A stretch of DNA of 34,909 nucleotides, from contig CACWKL010000006.1 of assembly GCA_902761495.1 (NCBI GenBank), positions 1-34,909 on the forward strand, written 5' to 3'. Made by a program: the position numbers and the translations under genes. The notes beneath the pieces were generated by a model. It was not told the origin of the DNA, searched no databases, and worked only from the letters and a program-made list of their open reading frames with translations. Below, piece after piece: positions 25,555 through 32,893 of the stretch; position 1 is the stretch's first letter, and every line of letters begins with the position of its first letter. Source of the DNA: an uncultured Pseudomonadota bacterium (lineage in GTDB: Bacteria; Pseudomonadota; Alphaproteobacteria; UBA3830).

Positions 25555-26981
25555 TGAAAAAGTTGTGGGTTTTGCCTTTTTTGCTTTCATTGGTGGCTTG
25601 TAATTCAGGTGGAACGAAGTCAGAAGGTAAGGCAGAAAAAATTGAAAAGACTGAAGTTTTAGCCCAGGAGAGAGATAAAGCCGCAGACATAGCTGGTCGC
25701 GAATTGCAATTCGTTTGCGCTTGCATAAAGTATGAATATGTCAATGAAATGACAGATGAAGACATAATTCGCAAGGCAATCGAAGGAATGATGTCCACTC
25801 TGGATTTGCATTCTCGTTATTTGAATGAAAAGGCTTTTAATTCTTTGAAAAATTTAACGGAAGGAGAATTTGGTGGACTCGGTATAGAATTTATCATGGA
25901 TGACGACGGATACATTCGGGTTATTTCTGCAATAGATGACACTCCGGCCTATAAAGCAGGGTTGAAAAACGGAGACCTTATTGTCGGGGTGGACGGCGAG
26001 TATCTCGGAACGAACATTACAGATGTGGAAGTTGTTGAAAAATTGAGGGGAAAGCCAGGAACTTCGGTAAAACTCAAGATTGTTAGGGAAAGACAGGCTC
26101 CGTTTGATGTGACAATCAAGAGAGATTTGATAAAGGTTAAATCGGTTAAAGCTGAAGTGTTGGATGATATAGGGTATATCAGAATTTCCACCTTCGATAA
26201 AAACACTAGCGCGGACATCAAGAAGTTTATACAAGAAAATAAAAAGCTGAGCGGTATCATATTGGATGTGAGAAACAATCCGGGAGGTCTGTTGGATGAA
26301 GCTGTTGCTGTTTCGGATTTGTTTCTCAAAAAATGCAAAATCGTATCGACCAGAGGCAGAACCAAAGATAACTCCATGGAGTTTTTTGCAAACGATGAGG
26401 ATATTACTAATGGACTTCCGATGGCTGTGTTGATTAACAGCGGAACGGCTTCAGCCCCTGAAATTTTAGCAGGTGCTCTACGTGATAATAAACGCGCCGT
26501 TATCATCGGAACTCGTTCTTTCGGAAAAGGTTCGGTGCAGAAAGTTATTCCTCTTTCGGACAAAACTGGAATTAAATTGACCATCGCGAAATACTATACT
26601 CCGAGTGGCGAATGTATCCAGGGGAATGGTATAAGCCCTGACATTGAGGCGGGTTACGCCAGCATCAAAAAAGTTGAAGGAGTATTTTCCCTGCGTGAGG
26701 AAATCTTTAAAAATGCTCTGGATAGAAAAGAGACTGAGAAGAAACACCCCGATTCCAATAAGTTGCCAGATTCTCCGATTGTTAAAAAGGGTGATAAAGA
26801 CAAAAAAGAAAATGAGGAACCTGATTTCAGAAAAATGTCTCTCAGAGAAAGAGCAGAAAAGGATTACCAGTTAAATAAGGCTTTTGATACTTTAAAGGCG
26901 ATAAATGTTTACAACAAAATAAACGGTAAAAAAGATGAAGTGAAAGATAAAATGAACGGTGAAAAGAATAATGCAAAATAA
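25551..26981 (+). CDS. ctpA: Carboxy-terminal processing protease (S41A), lipoprotein form
   Basis: This is a periplasmic serine protease with a PDZ domain. In the 476-residue chain the N terminus MMKKLWVLPFLLSLVAC is a lipoprotein signal with lipobox LVAC, lipidated Cys17. The PDZ domain begins at GGLGIEFIMDDDG and contains PAYKAGLKNGDLIVGVDG. The S41 catalytic dyad is Ser301 (GTASAPE) and Lys326 (SFGKGSVQ), with the expected 25-residue spacing. The C-terminal ~90 residues are very Lys/Glu-rich and probably disordered. The ATG at 25551 overlaps the envC-like stop, and an ATG at 25554 is equally possible. Lipidation of CtpA is less common than a cleaved signal. Confidence 0.94.
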   Translation: MMKKLWVLPFLLSLVACNSGGTKSEGKAEKIEKTEVLAQERDKAADIAGRELQFVCACIKYEYVNEMTDEDIIRKAIEGMMSTLDLHSRYLNEKAFNSLKNLTEGEFGGLGIEFIMDDDGYIRVISAIDDTPAYKAGLKNGDLIVGVDGEYLGTNITDVEVVEKLRGKPGTSVKLKIVRERQAPFDVTIKRDLIKVKSVKAEVLDDIGYIRISTFDKNTSADIKKFIQENKKLSGIILDVRNNPGGLLDEAVAVSDLFLKKCKIVSTRGRTKDNSMEFFANDEDITNGLPMAVLINSGTASAPEILAGALRDNKRAVIIGTRSFGKGSVQKVIPLSDKTGIKLTIAKYYTPSGECIQGNGISPDIEAGYASIKKVEGVFSLREEIFKNALDRKETEKKHPDSNKLPDSPIVKKGDKDKKENEEPDFRKMSLRERAEKDYQLNKAFDTLKAINVYNKINGKKDEVKDKMNGEKNNAK

Positions 26982-27873
26982 GATTCGTTGGCTCGTATTT
27001 TTTGGAGGATTCGCTGTTTTTGTGTCGGGAGTCGAGTTGTGGCATAGACATGTCCAAGATAGGAATTCTGTTTATCAATGCAGGATATTAATAGACAAGG
27101 ATTTTTCCGTAGATGAGTCAAATTCTGATGAGGAAACAAAAAATGAACCGATAAGTTTGTACGTAAGAACAAAATACGGAATTCTTCCTCGGAAGCAATC
27201 TGATCCTTCTAAGATATTTGACGCTTATTCGGCCACCATTGATTATGAGGAAGATTGCTTAAAGAACGGGTATTTAAAATTAGCTGTTTTGGTTCCAAAT
27301 GCAACTGAAGGAAATATACAAAACATCATGGCTCGTTTTTATGATGCAAAAGTTTCGTTTATTATTCCGCATTATGTAGATAATCTAAGTAAGATTGCTG
27401 AAATTATAGTATCTTCCGGGCATGAGTTCTTTATTCAGTTGCCAACTCAATCTTCGATTCCTTTGGATAAAAAAGAGACAGTTTCTCCGTTTTTAGCGAA
27501 TGCTTCTTCGGATGAAGTCAGAGATAAGCTGTACTATTTGATGTCTTCGACAAAATATGCCATAGGAATAGCAAATACTTGCGATTCTCTTGTGACGAAA
27601 TCCGGTAAAGATATGGAAATCATTGCTAAGGAGCTTTCGCAACGTGGGATGGCATTCCTGAATATCGAGGATGATAGCGATGTCATCGATGAAATATCAG
27701 AGAGGATTAGTTTGAAAACCTTGCGAGCAAAGGTTTTTCAAGGTTCTGATCAATTGAAAGAAAAAGACACGATTATCGTAAGTTCAAAACAGCTGGATGA
27801 TGTCATGAAAGCTCTTCCTAAAGGGGTAAAGCTGGTTCCTGTTAGTTTCGGTAAAAAAAATGCTTCCCTATAG
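26971..27873 (+). CDS. Divergent polysaccharide deacetylase family protein (degenerate)
   Basis: This 300-residue protein has an N-terminal hydrophobic anchor (about 6-22). Its middle follows the divergent polysaccharide deacetylase (YibQ/DUF610) pattern: LKLAVLVPNA, VSFIIPHYVDN, SSGHEFFIQLPTQSS, KYAIGIANTCDS and ELSQRGMAFLNIEDDSDV. The usual metal-binding Asp pair (family 'IDDLG') is replaced by PNATEG, and the NNHMGS segment reads ANTCDS. Enzyme activity is therefore doubtful. Identification rests partly on position between ctpA and rppH, where this family is normally found. The ATG at 26971 (GGTGA upstream) overlaps the ctpA end by 11 bases; GTG at 26959 is an alternative. Confidence 0.75.
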   Translation: MQNKIRWLVFFGGFAVFVSGVELWHRHVQDRNSVYQCRILIDKDFSVDESNSDEETKNEPISLYVRTKYGILPRKQSDPSKIFDAYSATIDYEEDCLKNGYLKLAVLVPNATEGNIQNIMARFYDAKVSFIIPHYVDNLSKIAEIIVSSGHEFFIQLPTQSSIPLDKKETVSPFLANASSDEVRDKLYYLMSSTKYAIGIANTCDSLVTKSGKDMEIIAKELSQRGMAFLNIEDDSDVIDEISERISLKTLRAKVFQGSDQLKEKDTIIVSSKQLDDVMKALPKGVKLVPVSFGKKNASL

Positions 27874-28321
27874 AAAATGCGTTGCAATTGTTTTGAAAAA
27901 GGATAACCTGATCTTTGTCGCTGAAAGGTTAGATACCAAGAATGCCTGGCAGCTCCCACAGGGAGGAGTGGATGGCGGCGAGTCTTATTTAGATGCGGCC
28001 AAAAGGGAATTATTAGAGGAAACAGGTGTTTCTTCAATAAAGTTTTTGGATCAGACGCGTAACTTATACAAATATGATTTTCCTCAATATTCTCAAGATC
28101 GAATGATGAAGAAATACGGAGCGCTGAAGTATAGAGGGCAGGAGTTATGTTTTACATTGTTTGAATTTGCCGGAAATGATTCTGAGGTGAATTTAAATTA
28201 CAATACGCAGGAATTCTGTCGCTGGAAATGGGAATCCGCAGAGAGAATTTTGAATTCCATCGTTGACTTTAAATACAAATGCTACAAAGCAGCTTTTTCT
28301 GAATTAAATTTGTTACGTTAA
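27860..28321 (+). CDS. rppH: RNA 5'-pyrophosphohydrolase (Nudix)
   Basis: RppH removes pyrophosphate from 5'-triphosphorylated RNA and so starts decay. The 153-residue protein has the full Nudix box at 35-57 (G-x5-E-x7-REULEE-x-GV form, with Glu41, Arg49-Glu50 and Glu53-Glu54). It also has the RppH-typical AWQLPQGGVD and YKYDFP segments. It overlaps the preceding gene by 14 bases and ends the six-gene run that began with galU. No terminator is visible directly after it. Confidence 0.95.
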   Translation: MLPYRKCVAIVLKKDNLIFVAERLDTKNAWQLPQGGVDGGESYLDAAKRELLEETGVSSIKFLDQTRNLYKYDFPQYSQDRMMKKYGALKYRGQELCFTLFEFAGNDSEVNLNYNTQEFCRWKWESAERILNSIVDFKYKCYKAAFSELNLLR

Positions 28322-28479
28322 AATTTTGTTAATAGTTTGCGTTTCATAATATCGATATGTTGCGGAATTCTATGGAAAAAGTGTAAATATTTGCAATGAA
28401 AAAACTCGGTAAAATTCAGAATTAACCGCATGCATGAATAAAATAGTTCCGGAAGAGTGATAAGGATGGAGATGAAAAT

Positions 28480-29370
28480 ATGAGCAACATGACAGCGGTT
28501 ATCGGCGCAGGGCAAATGGGCAGTGGAATAGCTCAGGTGTTCGCTACGGCAGGGTTTAAAGTTTCAATTTATGATATTTCTTCGCAAATTTTGTATAAAT
28601 CGAAAACGCGAATGGAATATTCACTTGCGAGATTAGCTGAGAAGGGACATTTGGAAGAACCCGTCGAAGCGATTATCGGCAGAGTGAAGTTTGTCGAAAA
28701 GATGGATGATCTTGCTGACAGTCAGATTTTTATAGAGTCGGCTTTTGAAAGTTTCGATATTAAGACGAATATACTGTATAAGCTTGCGCAATATTTATCT
28801 GAAGATAGCTACGTAGCCAGTAATACTTCCTCTTTATCCATAACTTCGTTGTCTCAAATGTTGCCTTATCCTGATAAATTTATAGGGTTTCACTTTATGA
28901 ACCCGCCTCCGATTATGCAATTGGTTGAAGTGATAAGGGGATATCACACAAGTGACGAAACCTATAATTATTTTTGGAATCTTGCCAAGCAATTAGGTAA
29001 ATACCCGATTTATTCAAAGAATGCCCCGGGATTTGTACTTAACAGAGTTCTGATTCCTATGATTAATGAGGCGATATATGCCTTATATGAGAATATATCG
29101 ACAGCAGAACACATAGATGAAGCCTTAAAATTAGGGGCAAATCATCCAATAGGTCCTCTGGCTCTTGCCGATTTGATCGGATTGGATACGGTGCTGGCTA
29201 TTCTTAAAACTCTGCAAAAAGAGCTAGGAGAAAAAAATAAGTACAAGCCATGTCCGTTGCTGGAGGAATATGTCGAAAAAGGATTTTTGGGCAGAAAATC
29301 CAAAAAGGGATTTTATGAATACGACGACATTGCAATGATAAGCCGAAAAGTGACAAGAAAAGAACGCTAA
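28480..29370 (+). CDS. hbd: 3-hydroxybutyryl-CoA dehydrogenase
   Basis: This NAD(P)-dependent enzyme interconverts acetoacetyl-CoA and 3-hydroxybutyryl-CoA. The 296-residue protein has the Rossmann motif GAGQMGSG (9-16), SNTSSLS (114-120) with the substrate-binding Ser, and the catalytic His138 in GFHFMNPPP. The C-terminal domain has NAPGFVLNRVL, GPLALADLIGLD and GFLGRKSKKGFYEYD. Length and motifs are those of stand-alone Hbd/PaaH enzymes, not of the large FadB fusion. GGAG precedes the ATG. It may serve butyrate/PHB-type metabolism or beta-oxidation; the phasin gene at 13747 favours the former only weakly. Confidence 0.93.
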   Translation: MSNMTAVIGAGQMGSGIAQVFATAGFKVSIYDISSQILYKSKTRMEYSLARLAEKGHLEEPVEAIIGRVKFVEKMDDLADSQIFIESAFESFDIKTNILYKLAQYLSEDSYVASNTSSLSITSLSQMLPYPDKFIGFHFMNPPPIMQLVEVIRGYHTSDETYNYFWNLAKQLGKYPIYSKNAPGFVLNRVLIPMINEAIYALYENISTAEHIDEALKLGANHPIGPLALADLIGLDTVLAILKTLQKELGEKNKYKPCPLLEEYVEKGFLGRKSKKGFYEYDDIAMISRKVTRKER

Positions 29371-29400
29371 TTTTTAAATTAACAAAGTTCTAAGTTAATG

Positions 29401-29444
29401 AAACAAAAAAAGAGAGGAGGGCCGGCATAAAGCGACGGTCCTCC
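29401..29444 (-). terminator. Terminator of the acidic lipoprotein gene
   Basis: On the minus strand a 9-bp GC-rich stem (29444-29436 with 29424-29416, one G-U pair) is followed by TCTCTTTTTTTGTTT. The loop of 11 bases can pair further. The plus strand lacks a T-run after the stem, so it serves the minus-strand gene. Confidence 0.8.
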
Positions 29445-29471
29445 AAAGGTCATAAAATGTATAAACCTTAT

Positions 29472-30269
29472 TTAATTTTTGGTTTTGCTAACAACCTCTG
29501 GAACAGGGGCTTCATCCATGACCGGAGCTGGTTCCGATTCACTAACAACCTCTGGAGCAGGGGCTTCATCCATGACTGGAGTTGGTTCCGAATCTAAACT
29601 GACTTCCGCAGAAGATTTGTTTTCAACTGGTTCTTCCGAAATCACCGGAACTTCAGATTCTACAGAAACTTCCGGAGTTTTACCTAAATTTTCTGTATTT
29701 TCCTCGTTTGCAGCAACAGCAGGTACTTCTGCAGCAATGGATGTCTCTACATTATTTAGCGCCTCTGCCGATTGGACTTCTTCGTTTTTCAGCTCGTTAT
29801 TTACAATATCTGTAGGTTGAGTTTTCTCAACTTTTGGATCTTTCTCCTGAGTTCTCTTTTCTGTATTAGATTCTGGTGTTGAATCGACAGTTATTTCACT
29901 TGCAGATTCGGTATTCGCGACAGGTTTTTTATTATGAGGAGGAACAGTAACATCTTCCTCAGTTTTTAATTCTTCTATGTTGACAGTATTATCCGCTTCT
30001 ATATCGCCTTTAACCTCCCAGCTTGAGAGATCCGATTCAATAGGTTTGTTTATATCTGCGTAGATATCGTCCCCTTTTGTTGCTGACTTTGTCTGGTCCT
30101 TTGAAGAAATTTCTTTAACTGGTTCGGTTTCCTCATTTTGTATATGTGTTAACTTTTGAGGTTCATTGGCTTTTTGTTTTCCATTAGTCGCCTTCTCATC
30201 ACCATTGTCACATGCTGCTAACAGAAGCAGAGCACCTAAACCGAATATATACGAAAAATTTTTATACAT
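29472..30269 (-). CDS. Acidic, repeat-bearing putative lipoprotein
   Basis: This 265-residue protein has a lipoprotein signal (LLLLAAC, Cys20 lipidated). Asp follows directly after the Cys, which in E. coli disfavours transfer to the outer membrane. The mature chain is almost free of hydrophobic clusters and is rich in Glu, Ser, Thr, Pro, Ala and Val, so it is probably disordered. Its C terminus has two copies of an 18-residue unit (SEPxPVMDEAPxPEVVS), encoded by the 54-bp tandem repeat. No enzyme domain is visible. A surface-exposed or periplasm-spanning spacer protein is inference. It is divergent from groES and followed by its own terminator. Confidence 0.75.
   Translation of the reverse strand: MYKNFSYIFGLGALLLLAACDNGDEKATNGKQKANEPQKLTHIQNEETEPVKEISSKDQTKSATKGDDIYADINKPIESDLSSWEVKGDIEADNTVNIEELKTEEDVTVPPHNKKPVANTESASEITVDSTPESNTEKRTQEKDPKVEKTQPTDIVNNELKNEEVQSAEALNNVETSIAAEVPAVAANEENTENLGKTPEVSVESEVPVISEEPVENKSSAEVSLDSEPTPVMDEAPAPEVVSESEPAPVMDEAPVPEVVSKTKN
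29488..29595. repeat. Two tandem copies of a 54-bp unit
   Basis: Bases 29488-29541 and 29542-29595 are near-identical direct repeats with a few substitutions. They encode two 18-residue units at the C terminus of the acidic lipoprotein. The length is a multiple of three, so copy-number change keeps the frame. Confidence 0.85.
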
Positions 30270-30359
30270 TTATCACCTACTAATTCAATAAGGGTAAGTC
30301 TATACTGGAAATCCTTAAAATTAAGTTAATTTTATAGAACTATTTTCCGGTTTTTTTTA

Positions 30360-30387
30360 TTGAACTTTTTAGGGTAAGTGATATCAT
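30360..30387 (+). promoter_or_regulatory. groESL promoter
   Basis: TTGAAC (30360-30365, 4 of 6) and TATCAT (30382-30387, 5 of 6) are separated by 16 bases. Transcription would start near 30394. The spacer contains AGGGTAAGT, which is repeated 80 bases upstream. There is no CIRCE (TTAGCACTC-N9-GAGTGCTAA) element between 30270 and 30417. Confidence 0.5.
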
Positions 30388-30417
30388 GATTCAAGATCAA
30401 TATATTAGGAGTTGTAA

Positions 30418-30720
30418 ATGAGTAATACAGTGAATTTTGTGCCTTTAAAAGATAGGGTTTTGCTCAAGAGAGTGGATCAAGAGGAAAAGACTCCTGGCGG
30501 TATAATTATTCCGGACACTGCGAAGGAAAAGCCTGTTGAAGGAGAGGTTTTGGCGGTAGGAAGTGGTGTTCGTGATGAGCAGGGTAACCTTTATCCGTTG
30601 GAAGTAAAGGTTGGCGATAAGGTTTTGTTCTCCAAGTGGGGAGGAAATGAGGTAAAGATAGATGGTTGTGATTATGTAATCATGAAAGAGTCTGATATTT
30701 TAGGAATTTTGAATAAATAA
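30418..30720 (+). CDS. groES: Co-chaperonin GroES
   Basis: GroES is the heptameric lid of the GroEL folding chamber. The 100-residue protein has the family start [21 protein letters not shown], the mobile loop around [15 protein letters not shown], and the closing [19 protein letters not shown] precedes the ATG. groEL starts 12 bases downstream. The pair is transcribed from the promoter at 30360. Confidence 0.98.
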   Translation: MSNTVNFVPLKDRVLLKRVDQEEKTPGGIIIPDTAKEKPVEGEVLAVGSGVRDEQGNLYPLEVKVGDKVLFSKWGGNEVKIDGCDYVIMKESDILGILNK

Positions 30721-30728
30721 GGGGATAG

Positions 30729-32369
<1,641 letters not shown>

Positions 32370-32401
32370 AATTCAAAGGTCGTAAAAGAATTGTAATTCG
32401 C

Positions 32402-32436
32402 AAAAACCCATCGGCAATTGTCGGTGGGTTCTTTGT
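32402..32436 (+). terminator. Rho-independent terminator of groESL
   Basis: A 10-bp stem ACCCATCGGC/GTCGGTGGGT (32406-32415 with 32420-32429, two G-U pairs) has loop AATT and tail TCTTTGTG. The T-run is interrupted, so termination may be partial. Confidence 0.75.
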
Positions 32437-32502
32437 GTGATTTTCCCAAGTTTTATATGCATTCGATACCGTTATTCTCCGTTATAAAACGATGTCGTCG
32501 CT

Positions 32503-32775
32503 TTAGTAGAGGTGTTCTTTTGGATTTTTTTTGTAAATTTTTCTCCAGCACCAGATAGTTACACACCAAACAATCCAAGAAAAACTCAATTCTGTGAGTA
32601 AGGAAAATTTGAAGATAATTACATCCAGAAGCCACGAAATAAATGATATGAAGATCATGGATTTTACAAAAATGCGTATCCAGAGAATTTTTCTATAACT
32701 AACCTTTGCGTATTTGGGCTCTTTGTAAGACGCATAGATGGATTTGTATCCTAGGAACAACTGAAAGACAGACAA
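32503..32775 (-). CDS. Possible small two-helix membrane protein
   Basis: This open frame encodes up to 90 residues and starts with TTG; the first in-frame ATG is at residue 40. Two hydrophobic stretches (about 38-56 and 64-77) separated by a short loop suggest two membrane helices, and the flanks are Lys/Arg-rich. I recognise no family. It lies downstream of the kinase gene on the same strand, after a repeat-rich spacer able to form alternative hairpins. It could be a remnant of a longer gene, a small accessory or toxin-like membrane protein, or spurious. No good ribosome-binding site is visible before the TTG. Confidence 0.3.
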   Translation of the reverse strand: MSVFQLFLGYKSIYASYKEPKYAKVSYRKILWIRIFVKSMIFISFISWLLDVIIFKFSLLTELSFSWIVWCVTIWCWRKIYKKNPKEHLY

Positions 32776-32776
32776 G

Positions 32777-32864
32777 CTAGCGGTATCAATAAAACCAGAT
32801 TTACTAGCGTTATCTCAAATACAAGGACACCCCTGAGATTAAAATCTGGTTAAAAAGAACCAGA
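32777..32864 (-). promoter_or_regulatory. Attenuator-like set of three complementary segments
   Basis: Reading the minus strand: segment 1 is TCTGGTT (32864-32858), segment 2 is AACCAGATTT (32851-32842) and segment 3 is AAATCTGGTT (32802-32793). Segments 1 and 2 form a 7-bp hairpin directly followed by TTTT. Segments 2 and 3 form a 10-bp alternative. An 11-base direct repeat with one mismatch (GATAnCGCTAG, 32814-32804 and 32787-32777) flanks segment 3. It lies between the kinase stop and the small open frame. Confidence 0.4.
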
Positions 32865-32893
32865 AAAGCTAACGTCAAAATTGCCGTACATCC

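Noticed and set aside
25949-26584. 211-codon minus-strand frame opposite ctpA
   Set aside because: The opposite strand encodes the PDZ and S41 catalytic motifs; the antisense product has no domain.
29488-29595. CRISPR-like repeat
   Set aside because: There are only two contiguous 54-bp copies with no spacers, and they lie in frame within a coding sequence.
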